From contig CP075369.1 of assembly GCA_019454205.1 (NCBI GenBank), forward strand, positions 806,001 to 870,000: DNA of 64,000 bases, in the 5' to 3' direction. The translations under genes and the position numbers were made by a program. Under the pieces are notes generated by a model that was given only the letters and a program-made list of their open reading frames with translations, was not told the DNA's origin and did not search any database. Position 1 is the stretch's first letter. The number at the start of each line of letters is the position of its first letter. Source of the stretch: Xanthobacteraceae bacterium (GTDB lineage Bacteria; Pseudomonadota; Alphaproteobacteria; Rhizobiales; Xanthobacteraceae). Shown in pieces: positions 1 through 8,997 of this stretch.

Positions 1-104
1 TGCGACGAAATTGCCTACGGTTGCGCGGCGCTTCGCGAAAAAGATTTACGCGATTTTATACGGTTCGAAGTCAAACACATGGTTGCGTGACGAGGAGATT
101 TTGC

Positions 105-1340
105 GTGCGTTTGACAAAACCGTTCTACGTTCTGAAGTGCAAGCTCGAAGAGTTCAGCGAAAGTGCAAAAGGAAATATCGCGGTAATCTTCGCGCTTTCT
201 CTCGTGCCGCTCGTTGCAGCGGTCGGCGCGGCCTTCGATTATTCCAAGGCGAACCAGTTGCGGTCCGGTATGCAGTCTGCGCTGGACAACAGCGTACTTG
301 CAGGCGTGCGGGAGCCTTCGGCCGAAGCGAAAATAGCGCTCGCGCAGAAATTCTTTCAGGCGCAGGTATCAAATCTATGGGGCACGGCACCCACTGCCAG
401 CTTCACCTTCAATCCGGGCACCGGAATTCTGAGCGGCGAGGCGAATGGCGCGTCCACCACATCGTTCACCGCGATATTGGGAGTTCAATCCATCGCGGTG
501 AAGGTAACTTCGCCGGCTATCGCATCCGGCAACAGCTCCAAGGTTTGTATCTTGCTCGCCGATCCGGTGCAGAGCCAATCGTTCCTGGTGAACTCGGGAG
601 CGAATCTTGTCGCGCCGGATTGCGAAATTCATGTTCATTCGAAAGCAATGCCGGCGGCGATCTTCAATGCGGGCGTCACTCTGAACGTCAAGCGAATCTG
701 CGTGAAGGGCGATTTCGTTATCAAGAACGGCGGCGGAAGCCTTCCGTTGGAAACCAGTTGCGACGCGGTCGCGGACCCCTTCGTCAACGCGTTGCCTAAG
801 GTTACCCCCGGTCCGTGCAACTACAACAATCAGGTATTCAATCCCGGAACGGTGACGATCAATCCGGGCGTCTATTGCGGCTGGACGAACTTCAACGGCA
901 GCGGATCGCTGACGCTGAATCCGGGCCTCTACATCATCAAGAGCGGCGGCATGACCTTCAATTCAAGCTGGACCGTCAAAGGCGAGGGCGTCACGTTCTA
1001 TCTGGTCGATCAGAATGCGACGATCACCTTCAACGGCAACGTCAACGCCAAGCTCAACGCACCGGCAACCGGCACCTACGCCAACATCCTGTTCTTCGAG
1101 CCGCCCGGACTCTCCAATACCAACCTGCCGATCAACGGCACCAGCGGTTCCAGTTTTCAGGGCTTGATGTATCTCCCCAGCCGCGACGTCATCATCAACT
1201 CGGTTTCCAACGTGAAAACCGAAAAGGTCACGATGGTGTTTTCGTCGTTGATTCTGAATGTGATGAACTGGAGCGTCGAAAGCTCCGAGAAGAGCATCAG
1301 TGTGGGAAGCGGCGAAGGCGGCGTAAGGCTGATAAGGTAG
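105..1340 (+). CDS. TadG-like (Flp pilus assembly-type) membrane-anchored protein
   Basis: The N-terminus has the Tad pattern: a short basic head, then GNIAVIFALSLVPLVAA as a single membrane anchor, then AFDYSKANQLRSGMQSALD, which resembles the TadE/TadG N-terminal domain. The remainder is extracytoplasmic. Its last 200 residues are rich in Gly, Asn and Thr and repeat short beta-strand-like units (TVTINPGVY, SLTLNPGLYI, ATITFNGNV), suggesting a beta-rich surface domain. I chose GTG at 105 because GAGGAG lies at 92-97; an upstream TTG at 21 has no such site. No pilus secretion genes (cpa, tadABC) are near, so a role in Flp pilus or adhesion is family inference. It stands alone, before a convergent tRNA. 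Length is 411 aa. Confidence 0.75.
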   Translation: MRLTKPFYVLKCKLEEFSESAKGNIAVIFALSLVPLVAAVGAAFDYSKANQLRSGMQSALDNSVLAGVREPSAEAKIALAQKFFQAQVSNLWGTAPTASFTFNPGTGILSGEANGASTTSFTAILGVQSIAVKVTSPAIASGNSSKVCILLADPVQSQSFLVNSGANLVAPDCEIHVHSKAMPAAIFNAGVTLNVKRICVKGDFVIKNGGGSLPLETSCDAVADPFVNALPKVTPGPCNYNNQVFNPGTVTINPGVYCGWTNFNGSGSLTLNPGLYIIKSGGMTFNSSWTVKGEGVTFYLVDQNATITFNGNVNAKLNAPATGTYANILFFEPPGLSNTNLPINGTSGSSFQGLMYLPSRDVIINSVSNVKTEKVTMVFSSLILNVMNWSVESSEKSISVGSGEGGVRLIR

Positions 1341-1406
1341 CGGTGTTTGAAATTGCAGCTTTCGTTTGGCGCTTCCACCAATGGCAATGCTGCTGGACCG
1401 TGAAAA

Positions 1407-1481
1407 TGGTGGGCGCGACAGGGATTGAACCTGTGACCCCTCCCGTGTGAAGGGAGTGCTCTACCGCTGAGCTACGCGCCC
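1407..1481 (-). tRNA. tRNA-Val (anticodon CAC)
   Basis: The reverse complement folds as a full cloverleaf. The acceptor strand GGGCGCG (1475-1481) pairs with CGCGCCC (1411-1417), the D arm contains AGCTCAGCGGTAGAGC, and the T arm contains GGTTCAATCC. The anticodon stem CTCCC/GGGAG encloses TTCACAC, giving anticodon CAC. The 3' CCA is encoded (1407-1409). Confidence 0.97.
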
Positions 1482-1518
1482 GCCTGCCGCGACGATGTAC
1501 GGAACGGGAATAGAGCGG

Positions 1519-2202
1519 TCAAGCAAGGCGCGGATGCGCCAAAATAGCCGCCACCGCTCCCGGCAATTCCTCGTATTTATGGATCAGCACGTCGGCTCCC
1601 AACGCCGCCGGCGGAATATCGGTATAGCCGAACGACACCGCGATCATCGGGATTTCGGCGGCCCGCGCCGTGATTACGTCTGTCTCGGAGTCTCCGACGA
1701 GGAGCGCATGATCGGGGTTGCCGCCTGCGCGCTCGATGGCGTCCAGCAGGTGGCGCGGGTCGGGCTTGCGGTATGCAAAGGTATCGCCGCCCGCGACATA
1801 GGCGAAGGGCGCACGCAGCGAGAGCGCGTCGAGCAGCTTGATCGCATACTTTTCCGGCTTGTTGGTGCAGACGGCGAGGATAGCGCCGGTCTCAGCGACC
1901 TTCGCGAGCGCCGCTGCCACGCCGGGAAACGGCTTCGAATTGTCCGCGATATGCGCTTCGTAGTGGAGCAGGAAAACGCGGAACATCTCGTCCACTTTTT
2001 CCTTTCCGAAGTTGATGCGATGCGCGGCCAGCGCCCGCTCGATCATCGCCCGCGCGCCGCCGCCAATGAAGTTGCGCGCCTGTTCATCGTCCGGCGCGTG
2101 CAGTCCTTCGGATTGCAACGCGGCTTCGAGTGCGCGCAGAAGATCCGGCGCGGTATCGACCAGCGTTCCGTCGAGATCGAAGGCAATGGTGGGGCGCGGC
2201 AT
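1519..2202 (-). CDS. gph: Phosphoglycolate phosphatase-like HAD hydrolase
   Basis: HAD-superfamily subfamily IA phosphatase. Motif I is IAFDLDGTLVDT near the N-terminus with nucleophile Asp9 and Asp11; a helical cap follows; CTNKPEKY matches motif II; KPDPRHLL supplies the motif III Lys; and LLVGDSETDV is motif IV. Gph enzymes dephosphorylate 2-phosphoglycolate from DNA repair or RubisCO oxygenation. The ATG at 2202 puts motif I at the usual distance; the frame stays open upstream but that part does not look like protein. It diverges from rpiA, leaving about 89 bp for both promoters. The gph/rpiA/DUF2059/gor order is familiar in this order of bacteria. Substrate is inferred from family and context. 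Confidence 0.88.
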   Translation of the reverse strand: MPRPTIAFDLDGTLVDTAPDLLRALEAALQSEGLHAPDDEQARNFIGGGARAMIERALAAHRINFGKEKVDEMFRVFLLHYEAHIADNSKPFPGVAAALAKVAETGAILAVCTNKPEKYAIKLLDALSLRAPFAYVAGGDTFAYRKPDPRHLLDAIERAGGNPDHALLVGDSETDVITARAAEIPMIAVSFGYTDIPPAALGADVLIHKYEELPGAVAAILAHPRLA

Positions 2203-2291
2203 GGGCGTACAGAAGTATCCGAAAGTGCGGACGGTGGCGAGCGTTTCCCCCGCATGATAGGACCGCAGCCGTACAATCACGGATGGGCGCG

Positions 2292-2990
2292 ATGGATCAG
2301 AATGCGCTGAAGCGCGAGGCGGCGAAGCGCGCCCTCGATTTCGTAAAACCCGGCATGAAGCTCGGTCTCGGCACCGGCTCCACCGCGGCGATCTTCGTCG
2401 ATCTTCTGGCGGAGAAGGTGAAGGCGGGCTTCGAGACGGTAGGCGTGCCGACCTCGGAGGCGACCCGCGCGCAGGCGGAGCGGCTCGGCGTGCCGCTCGC
2501 GACCCTCGACGAAATTCCCGAACTGGACCTGACCATCGACGGCGCCGACGAACTCGATGCCGCGCTCACCCTCATCAAGGGTGGCGGCGGCGCGCTCCTC
2601 CGCGAAAAAATCGTCGCATCCGCGTCACGTGACATGATCGTGATCGCGGATGAGACCAAAGCGGTAGAAACGTTGGGCCGTTTTCCGCTGCCCATCGAGG
2701 TCATCGACTTCGGCCTCAAGGCCACCATGCTTGCCATTACCGCAGTAGCGAAGGCGGCCGGTTGCGCCGGGGAACTGAAAGTCCGCAAAAAAGCCGATGG
2801 CCATGTTTTCGTCACGGATCAGGGACACCTGATCGTGGACGCCGGTTTCGGACGAATCCCGGACGCGCAATCCCTTGCGCGGGGGCTTGCGCAAATACCC
2901 GGCGTCGTGGAACACGGCCTGTTCATAGGGCTTGCCCGCCGTGCAATCCTCGCTGGAAGCGGGGGCGTGCGCATCGTGGAGCGGCCCTGA
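2292..2990 (+). CDS. rpiA: Ribose-5-phosphate isomerase A
   Basis: Interconverts ribose 5-phosphate and ribulose 5-phosphate in the non-oxidative pentose phosphate pathway, in the cytoplasm. The family motifs are all visible: GLGTGST (phosphate loop), TIDGADELD (catalytic Asp region) and KGGGGALLREKIVA. Length is 232 aa, normal for RpiA. Two in-frame ATGs lie 9 nt apart (2283 and 2292); I took 2292 because MDQNALKREAA aligns best with usual RpiA starts, and 2283 remains possible. The DUF2059 gene follows after 22 nt and may be cotranscribed. Confidence 0.95.
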   Translation: MDQNALKREAAKRALDFVKPGMKLGLGTGSTAAIFVDLLAEKVKAGFETVGVPTSEATRAQAERLGVPLATLDEIPELDLTIDGADELDAALTLIKGGGGALLREKIVASASRDMIVIADETKAVETLGRFPLPIEVIDFGLKATMLAITAVAKAAGCAGELKVRKKADGHVFVTDQGHLIVDAGFGRIPDAQSLARGLAQIPGVVEHGLFIGLARRAILAGSGGVRIVERP

Positions 2991-3012
2991 CTATTCTCGG
3001 AAGGAGAACCAG

Positions 3013-3513
3013 ATGATTTCCGTTGCCATGCGCGCCATCCGGGCGGGCGCAGTTTTGCTCGCCGTCGTTGCATTCCCGGTTGCCGCGAGCGCCCAGTCGC
3101 CTGCGCACCTGAAACTTGCGCGCGAGGCGGTCGATGTTTCCGGCGCGGCCCGGACCTTTGACCGCGTGATGGGTGTGATCTTCCAGCAGACCTACACCAC
3201 CTTCGCGCAGACCAACCCGGATCTCTCGCAGGAGCTGGCCGGTGTCATGCAGGCGCTGATTCCGGAATTCGACAAGCGCAAGGAAGAAATCGCCGACATC
3301 GTCGCGCAGGCCTACGCCGCCAAGTTCAGCGAGGCCGAGCTGAAGGAATTGCTCGCCTTCTATAACTCGCCAATCGGCCGCAAGGTGAACAGCGAACTGG
3401 CCAACATCATGCAGGACGCATTCAACAAGACGCAGCAGTGGAGCGGGCAGGTTTCGCAACAGCTCGTCGACCGCGTGAAGGCGGAAATGAAGAAGAAGGG
3501 CCACAATATCTGA
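3013..3513 (+). CDS. Exported DUF2059 family protein
   Basis: Residues 1-25 form a Sec signal peptide ending ASAQ. The mature part matches DUF2059, an all-helical domain with the characteristic FSEAELKELLAFYNSPIGRK segment. Its biochemical role is not established. AAGGAGA at 3000-3006 fixes the ATG at 3013. It sits 22 nt after rpiA and is closed by a strong terminator, so it probably ends a short rpiA-DUF2059 transcript. Length is 166 aa. Confidence 0.88.
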   Translation: MISVAMRAIRAGAVLLAVVAFPVAASAQSPAHLKLAREAVDVSGAARTFDRVMGVIFQQTYTTFAQTNPDLSQELAGVMQALIPEFDKRKEEIADIVAQAYAAKFSEAELKELLAFYNSPIGRKVNSELANIMQDAFNKTQQWSGQVSQQLVDRVKAEMKKKGHNI

Positions 3514-3538
3514 GTGGCTGACTTTTTTTTGAACAAGA

Positions 3539-3573
3539 AGCCGGGCGAACGAGAGTTCCGCCCGGCTTTTTTT
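3539..3573 (+). terminator. Rho-independent terminator after the DUF2059 gene
   Basis: AGCCGGGCG (3539-3547) pairs with CGCCCGGCT (3559-3567) and a run of seven T follows. It separates the rpiA-DUF2059 transcript from gor. Confidence 0.9.
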
Positions 3574-3611
3574 ATCGCTACAACCCGAAGCCGCATTGCA
3601 GGGGGAGCCGC

Positions 3612-4970
3612 GTGGATTTCGACTACGACCTGTTTGTAATTGGTGGCGGTTCGGGCGGTGTGCGCGCCGCGCGCATTGCCGCGACCCACGGCGCGAAGGT
3701 CGCCATCGCCGAGGAATACCGCATGGGCGGCACCTGCGTGATCCGCGGCTGCGTGCCGAAGAAACTCCTCGTCTATGCCAGCCGCTTCGCCCACGAATTC
3801 GAGGATGCCGCGGGCTTCGGCTGGACCGTGGAGGGCGCGAAGTTCGACTGGCCCACGCTGATCGCGAACAAGGACAAGGAAATCGCGCGCCTCGAAGCAG
3901 CCTACCGCAAGAATGTGGGCGGCGCGGGCGCGGAGATCATCGACAGCCGCGCGGTGGTCGAGGATGCGCATACGGTACGCCTCCTGAAAACCGGCGCTGC
4001 GCTTCGCGCACGCTACATCATCGTTGCGACCGGCGGGCATCCCACCACGCTCGACATTCCGGGCAAGGAACTGGCGATCACCTCGAACGAGGCGTTTCAC
4101 CTCGAAGAACTGCCGCGCCGGATCGTGATTCAGGGCGGCGGCTATATCGCCGTGGAATTCGCGTGCCTGTTCTCGGCGCTGGGAAGCAAGGTGACGCTGG
4201 TTCACCGGGGCAACGAAATCCTGCGCGGCTTCGACGACGATGTGCGCGCGCATTTGCGCAGCGAGATGGTTGCGCGCGGGATCGATGTTCGCCTGAACGA
4301 GACGATCAGGAAAATCGAAGAACACAAGACGCATCGCTGCGCGTTTCTTTCCGACGGCGCGGCGATCGAAGCCGACCAGGTGATGCTTGCGGTCGGCCGT
4401 GCGCCGAATACGAACAACCTCGGTCTTGAAGCCGCGGGCGTGAAACTGAGCGCAGCCGGTGCTGTCGCAGTCGACGAGAACTCGCGCACGAATGTGCCTT
4501 CGATCTATGCCATCGGCGACGTTACCGCACGCGTCGCGCTCACGCCGGTTGCGATCCGCGAAGGCCACGCGGTCGCCGATACGCTGTTCGGCAACAACCC
4601 GTGGCATCTCGATTACCGCAACATACCGAGCGCGGTGTTCTCCGAACCGGAGATCGGCACCGTGGGCATGAGCGAGACGAGCGCGCGCGCCGCCGGGGTC
4701 GCCATCGACATCTACCGCACGCGCTTCAAGCCGATGAAGGCGACGCTATCGGGCCGCGACACCGCGATTTTGATGAAACTTGTCGTCGAGCAGAAAACCG
4801 AAAAGGTGCTCGGCGTGCATGTCGTCGGCGAAGGCGCGGCGGAAATGGTGCAGATGGCGGCAATCGCCGTGAAGATGGGCGCGACGAAACGCGATTTCGA
4901 CAATACGGTCGCGCTGCATCCGACTGCGTCCGAAGAACTGGTGACGTTGCGTAACAAGATCAAGAATTGA
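3612..4970 (+). CDS. gor: Glutathione-disulfide reductase
   Basis: NADPH-dependent FAD flavoenzyme that reduces glutathione disulfide in the cytoplasm. GGGSGG (residues 11-16) is the FAD Rossmann loop. GGTCVIRGCVPKK carries the redox-active Cys42/Cys47 pair. QGGGYIAVEFA is the NAD(P)H-binding loop, followed by an HRG segment compatible with NADPH. YAIGDVTARVALTPVA is the FAD ribityl motif, and LHPTASEE near the end supplies the catalytic His-Glu from the partner subunit. The start is GTG at 3612 preceded by a GGGGGAG site. Length of 452 aa is typical. The amine oxidase follows after 19 nt and may be cotranscribed. Confidence 0.94.
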   Translation: MDFDYDLFVIGGGSGGVRAARIAATHGAKVAIAEEYRMGGTCVIRGCVPKKLLVYASRFAHEFEDAAGFGWTVEGAKFDWPTLIANKDKEIARLEAAYRKNVGGAGAEIIDSRAVVEDAHTVRLLKTGAALRARYIIVATGGHPTTLDIPGKELAITSNEAFHLEELPRRIVIQGGGYIAVEFACLFSALGSKVTLVHRGNEILRGFDDDVRAHLRSEMVARGIDVRLNETIRKIEEHKTHRCAFLSDGAAIEADQVMLAVGRAPNTNNLGLEAAGVKLSAAGAVAVDENSRTNVPSIYAIGDVTARVALTPVAIREGHAVADTLFGNNPWHLDYRNIPSAVFSEPEIGTVGMSETSARAAGVAIDIYRTRFKPMKATLSGRDTAILMKLVVEQKTEKVLGVHVVGEGAAEMVQMAAIAVKMGATKRDFDNTVALHPTASEELVTLRNKIKN

Positions 4971-4989
4971 CAACGGTTCGGGGGAACTG

Positions 4990-6330
4990 ATGAATTTCCG
5001 CAATCCGTCGCGGCGCGACATTCTTGCCGGATTGGGCGCGACCGCGTTCTCTCCGTTTGCGAGCAGGATTTCCTTCGCGCAGGGTTTTCCCACCAATCCC
5101 GATGTCGCGATTGTCGGCTCCGGTCCTGCCGGTCTGTCGGCGGCGCGTACGCTCGCGGCGGCGGGCAAAACCTTCGTCGTGCTGGAAGCGGACGACCGCA
5201 AGGGCGGCCGCGCCAACACCGACACCACGACATTTCCCGGCATTGCATTCGACCGCGGCTGCGCATGGATTCATTCCGCAGACCGCAACCCGATGCTCCC
5301 GGTCGCGAAGGAAAACGGCTTCACGCTGCAACAGCACGACGATGCGCTGGATCATGTCTGGTATGGGCGCGAGAAATTTTCCGACTCCGATACCAAGAGC
5401 ATCAAGAAGCTGACCCAGGAGATCGTCGAGGCGAATTCCAAGGAAGCGAAACGCCGCGACGGCGCCGTTTCAGAAATCCGCCCCATCCGTTCGAAGGTGG
5501 AGCAGGCGACCGCGACCGCGATGGGTCCGATGGACATGGCGGTCGATTTCAACAACCTCTCGATCCGCGACTACGACGATCAGGCCGAACTGGAGCCGAA
5601 TTATCTGGTGAAGGAAGGCTTCGGCGCGGTGGTCGCAAAGTTCGGGGAAAGCGTGCCGGTCTCGCTGGAGACGCCGGTGAACAGGATCAAATACAGCAGG
5701 CAGGGCGTGCAACTGGAAACGCCAAAGGGCACGGTGAGCGCGAAGTACGCGATCGTCACTTGCTCCACCGGCGCGTTGCAATCGGGCTACATCAAGTGGG
5801 ACCCGGTGCTTCCGGAATGGAAAGAGACCGCGATCCACAATATCCCGATGGCGCTGCTTGCAAAGATCCCGCTGCTCCTGGACGGCGAGCGCTTTGGCCT
5901 GAAACCGTTCGAGGACATCCTGCTGGAACAGCCCGGCAAGCAGGACATCTATTTCATCTGCCACCCGTTTGAATTCCCGATGATGATCGGTTTCGTCGGC
6001 GGTGACTTCGCGTGGAATCTGACCGCGCAGGGCCGCGATGCGGCGGTGGATTTTGCGTCTTCCGCGCTGAACCGCGTCTTCGGCGAGAAGGCGAGCAGCC
6101 ACATCGTGAAAGCCGACTTCACGCAATGGCCGCGCAATCCGTGGATACGCGGCGCGTATTCGGCGGCGCTGCCGGGACACTTCTCCGCGCGTGCCGCGCT
6201 GAAGCGCCCGCTTGCTGACAAGGTTTATTTTGCAGGCGAAGCGGTGGCTGGCGAGTTCGCGCAGACCTGCGGCGGCGCGGTGCTGGTCGGCGCGGAAGTC
6301 GCGAACGCGGTGATCAAGCGGCTCAAGTGA
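4990..6330 (+). CDS. Tat-exported flavin monoamine oxidase family protein
   Basis: FAD-dependent amine oxidase fold. After a twin-arginine signal (SRRDILAGLGATAF, cleavage near SFAQ) comes AIVGSGPAGLSAARTLAAAG, the dinucleotide loop, and then GGRANTD, the second FAD-contact motif. The C-terminus VYFAGEAVAGEFAQTCGGAV is the terminal FAD-binding segment of the monoamine oxidase family. The Tat signal implies export with FAD already bound. The substrate cannot be read from sequence. GGGGAACTG precedes the ATG. It follows gor by 19 nt in the same direction; a functional link would be inference. Length is 446 aa. Confidence 0.85.
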   Translation: MNFRNPSRRDILAGLGATAFSPFASRISFAQGFPTNPDVAIVGSGPAGLSAARTLAAAGKTFVVLEADDRKGGRANTDTTTFPGIAFDRGCAWIHSADRNPMLPVAKENGFTLQQHDDALDHVWYGREKFSDSDTKSIKKLTQEIVEANSKEAKRRDGAVSEIRPIRSKVEQATATAMGPMDMAVDFNNLSIRDYDDQAELEPNYLVKEGFGAVVAKFGESVPVSLETPVNRIKYSRQGVQLETPKGTVSAKYAIVTCSTGALQSGYIKWDPVLPEWKETAIHNIPMALLAKIPLLLDGERFGLKPFEDILLEQPGKQDIYFICHPFEFPMMIGFVGGDFAWNLTAQGRDAAVDFASSALNRVFGEKASSHIVKADFTQWPRNPWIRGAYSAALPGHFSARAALKRPLADKVYFAGEAVAGEFAQTCGGAVLVGAEVANAVIKRLK

Positions 6331-6390
6331 TCTTTTATATGTAACTGCCGGGCAACACGGCGGGAAATCCCTGCAAAGTTCGCCTCAGTC

Positions 6391-6405
6391 CGGAACTTAG
6401 TTCCG
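6391..6405. promoter_or_regulatory. Perfect inverted repeat upstream of the first outer-membrane barrel gene
   Basis: CGGAAC-tta-GTTCCG, 6-bp arms with a 3-nt spacer, lies 71 nt before the ATG of the 6476 gene. It may be an operator or part of a stress-type promoter (GGAAC), but no properly spaced CGTT partner is present. Tentative. Confidence 0.3.
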
Positions 6406-6475
6406 TACCGTCCAAGCGTAACGCGCCGCCGAGGACGAGTATCCCCGCAAGAGCTGAATCGCCGGTGGGGATTTT

Positions 6476-7150
6476 ATGAATAGGTTTGTTTTCGCAGGCG
6501 CTGTCGCGGCGGCACTGCTTTTGCCGTGCTCGGCTGCTGGCGCGCAGCCTGTCGACTGGAACGGCGTCTATGCCGGCGCGCATGTCGGCTGGGGCAGGCT
6601 CGTAAACATCGAGCAGACCGTGCCCGCGGCCGCTGCGACTTCCGGTCAATTCAGCGGCGATGGAATTCTGGGCGGCGCGACGCTCGGTGTAAACTGGCAG
6701 AGCGGTGTGTGGGTGGCCGGGCTGGAAGGCGATTATTCGGTCACCAGCATTCGCGGCGAAGCGGTCAACATTGCACCGGCCTGTACGGCAAACCAGGTCG
6801 GCACTTGCTACGCGAAGGTCGATCACCTTTTCACGTTCCGCGCCCGTGCCGGTTTCCTGATGAACAATGTCCTGCTCTACGGCACCGGCGGACTTGCCTA
6901 CGGCGCAGTCTCGTCCGGCTTCAACGTTCCCGGCGATCACTTCGGCGCGAAGCAATACGAACTCGGCTGGACGCTGGGCGCGGGATTTGAAGGCGCGCTG
7001 TCCGGCCGTTGGACCGCGAAGCTCGAATATCTCTTCGTCGATTTGCCCGCACCCTCTTACTCAATTCCCGGTCCTTTCCAGTACGACACCAGCAATGCGC
7101 GCACGCACATTGTCCGGCTCGGCCTGAATTACCGGTTTGGTGGAAATTAA
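6476..7150 (+). CDS. Outer-membrane beta-barrel protein (Omp25/Omp31-like)
   Basis: A signal peptide ending SAAGAQP is followed by VDWNGVYAGAHVGWG, the WNG-Y-G entry motif of small alphaproteobacterial barrels. Alternating strands follow, with the late motif KLEYLFVDL and a C-terminal strand THIVRLGLNYRFGGN typical of BamA-recognised barrels. Length is 224 aa, consistent with an 8-stranded barrel. GGTGGGG precedes the ATG. It abuts a second member of the same family, and the two genes probably share a transcript. Pore function is unproven; these proteins are often structural or host-interaction antigens. Confidence 0.88.
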   Translation: MNRFVFAGAVAAALLLPCSAAGAQPVDWNGVYAGAHVGWGRLVNIEQTVPAAAATSGQFSGDGILGGATLGVNWQSGVWVAGLEGDYSVTSIRGEAVNIAPACTANQVGTCYAKVDHLFTFRARAGFLMNNVLLYGTGGLAYGAVSSGFNVPGDHFGAKQYELGWTLGAGFEGALSGRWTAKLEYLFVDLPAPSYSIPGPFQYDTSNARTHIVRLGLNYRFGGN

Positions 7151-7151
7151 A

Positions 7152-7865
7152 ATGCCGGTCACGAACATCATGAAACATTCGATCCTCGCAGCAGCGCTGA
7201 CCATGTCGGCGCTCTGCGTTTCGCCCGCAGGCGCGCAGTCCGCCATCAATTGGAATGGCGTCTATGTCGGTGGTTACGCAGGCTATGCGTGGAGCACGAA
7301 CGAAGGCACGGATATCGGCGACAGCGCCGGTTTCCCCTGGCGCAATATCGGCGAGCGCTTTTCCAATAAGGCGAATGGCTTCACCGGCGGCGTTCAGGGT
7401 GGTTTCAATGTCCAGCGCGGCGCGCTGGTCTGGGGTCTGGAAGCCGATCTCGGTTATCTGGGGATGAAGGGAAGCGGGCAATGGTCTTCGTACCCGGATT
7501 ATATTGGTACGGACTCGTCGTTCGCCGCGACCTTGCGCGGACGTCTCGGCGTCGCTTCGCACAATACGCTTTTCTATTTCACTGGCGGCGCGATTGTCGC
7601 CGACCTGAACAACAAGGTCAGCCTCAACAACGCGCAGTGGGAGTCCAATTTCACGGGTGCGCAATGGGGCTGGACTGTTGGCGCGGGCGTGGAATGGGCG
7701 CTCAACGCGCATTGGTCGCTGAAGACGGAGTATGTCTATTACAGTCTGGGCGCGGAGAATGTTGCGACCAACAACAGTTGCGTGACCGGGGATTGTTATT
7801 TCAAGACCAATAGCACCGGCAGCATTGTTCGCATCGGGCTGAATTACCGCTTCGCCGCTCCCTAA
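7152..7865 (+). CDS. Outer-membrane beta-barrel protein, tandem paralogue
   Basis: Same family as the preceding gene: a signal peptide ending SPAGAQS, then INWNGVYVGGYAGYAW, and a final strand SIVRIGLNYRFAAP. Start chosen at ATG 7152, one base after the upstream stop, with GGTGGA in front; ATG 7170 is an alternative with no ribosome site. The middle of the barrel differs clearly from its neighbour, so this is an old duplication rather than a recent one. Its stop overlaps the stop of the convergent AraC gene (CTAA at 7862-7865). Length is 237 aa. Confidence 0.87.
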   Translation: MPVTNIMKHSILAAALTMSALCVSPAGAQSAINWNGVYVGGYAGYAWSTNEGTDIGDSAGFPWRNIGERFSNKANGFTGGVQGGFNVQRGALVWGLEADLGYLGMKGSGQWSSYPDYIGTDSSFAATLRGRLGVASHNTLFYFTGGAIVADLNNKVSLNNAQWESNFTGAQWGWTVGAGVEWALNAHWSLKTEYVYYSLGAENVATNNSCVTGDCYFKTNSTGSIVRIGLNYRFAAP

Positions 7866-8842
7866 TCGGATTTCTTCGCCGCCTGACGAACATCGGAAGG
7901 TGTCGCGCCGTAGGCGCGGCGGAAAGTGCGGTTGAAGTAGGAGAGGTCGTTGAAGCCGACTTCGAATGCGATCTCGCTGATGCTTTGTTTCCCAAAAGCG
8001 GGATCGCTGAGCAGGCGGTGCGCGCGTTTCAGCCGTTGCGCAAGCAGGAACTCGGAGAAGGTAGTGCCTTCGCTCTCGAACAGCAGTTGCACGTAACGCG
8101 ACGTAATCCCTTGCTGCTCGGCGACCGATGCCGCGCTCAGTGCGCGGTTGCCGAGGTTCTTTAAAATCGCGGTTTTTATCGCGTACAGGCGGGCGGCCCG
8201 AAGCCCGTGCCGCTCGGCAGCCGTTCTCGTGCTGTAGCCGGCTCCGATTGCGTGCGCGGCCAGTTCGTACAGGTGATCCACCACGAATTGTCTTGTTTGC
8301 GTGGATGTCGCCTGAAGTCCGTCATGGACAAGCGTGGCGTAATGCTTGAGCAGGGCGAGTGCTTCGCTGCCTGCAAGTTTCGGCTGGCGCACAGCGTCGG
8401 GAAAACGGCCGCCCAGCAGCGGCACCAGCTTCTCCCGGCTGAATCGCAAATTGGTGAGATGCGTCGTGGTGTGTCCGCAGAACCGCGCAACGGCACCGTT
8501 CTCCGTGACGACCGCTTCGCCCTCGCGTACGTCGGTCGTGTGTCCCTCGCGCTCGAACGTGGCGTTACCCCTTTCCAGAAACACGATGACGACGTCGTCG
8601 TTGTCGATCAGGGCAGGGGTATGATGGTTGCAAACAGGAGATATGGAGCCGGTCGCCATGCCGAAAGCGGGCAGCGCATGCAGCATCATGTCGGCGTGGA
8701 ACGCTTCGTGACTGGCCGGCTCCATCTCGACGCGCAAGATTGCTTTTCCGAAGTTCTCCCGGAATGCTTCGAGGCGATCGCGGCCGGTAAACTCGTTAGT
8801 TGAAATGCGAAGCGAAAAAATATCGTCGGTCAAAAGCTGCAC
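7862..8842 (-). CDS. AraC family transcriptional regulator
   Basis: The N-terminal 200 residues resemble the AraC_binding_2 ligand domain. The C-terminal 100 residues form the double helix-turn-helix: VAEQQGITSRYVQLLFESEG is the first, ISEIAFEVGFNDLSYFNRTF with the conserved GF-D-S-FNR-F signature is the second, and GATPSDVR closes it. It starts with GTG at 8842. The effector is unknown. Neighbours are the beta-barrels (convergent) and an alpha/beta hydrolase 155 nt upstream in the same direction; no target is obvious. Length is 326 aa. Confidence 0.9.
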   Translation of the reverse strand: MQLLTDDIFSLRISTNEFTGRDRLEAFRENFGKAILRVEMEPASHEAFHADMMLHALPAFGMATGSISPVCNHHTPALIDNDDVVIVFLERGNATFEREGHTTDVREGEAVVTENGAVARFCGHTTTHLTNLRFSREKLVPLLGGRFPDAVRQPKLAGSEALALLKHYATLVHDGLQATSTQTRQFVVDHLYELAAHAIGAGYSTRTAAERHGLRAARLYAIKTAILKNLGNRALSAASVAEQQGITSRYVQLLFESEGTTFSEFLLAQRLKRAHRLLSDPAFGKQSISEIAFEVGFNDLSYFNRTFRRAYGATPSDVRQAAKKSD

Positions 8843-8997
8843 TCCAATCTGGAAGGCAGGCTAGAGAGTTTTGAGTTACCGGCAACGTCAAATTATTGGC
8901 AGCCGTTCACAGCGGCGTGAAAGACCGTGCCGATTTCGCTGCAGTCCTGATCCGGTTTCGGTGCTGTCCAAACGGTGCGTTGTATGCCGCGCGGAAA

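Noticed and set aside
6391..6420. EcfG-type promoter (GGAAC-N16/17-CGTT) before the first barrel gene
   Set aside because: GGAAC is present but the downstream element is absent at the right spacing (CGTA appears after 20 nt).
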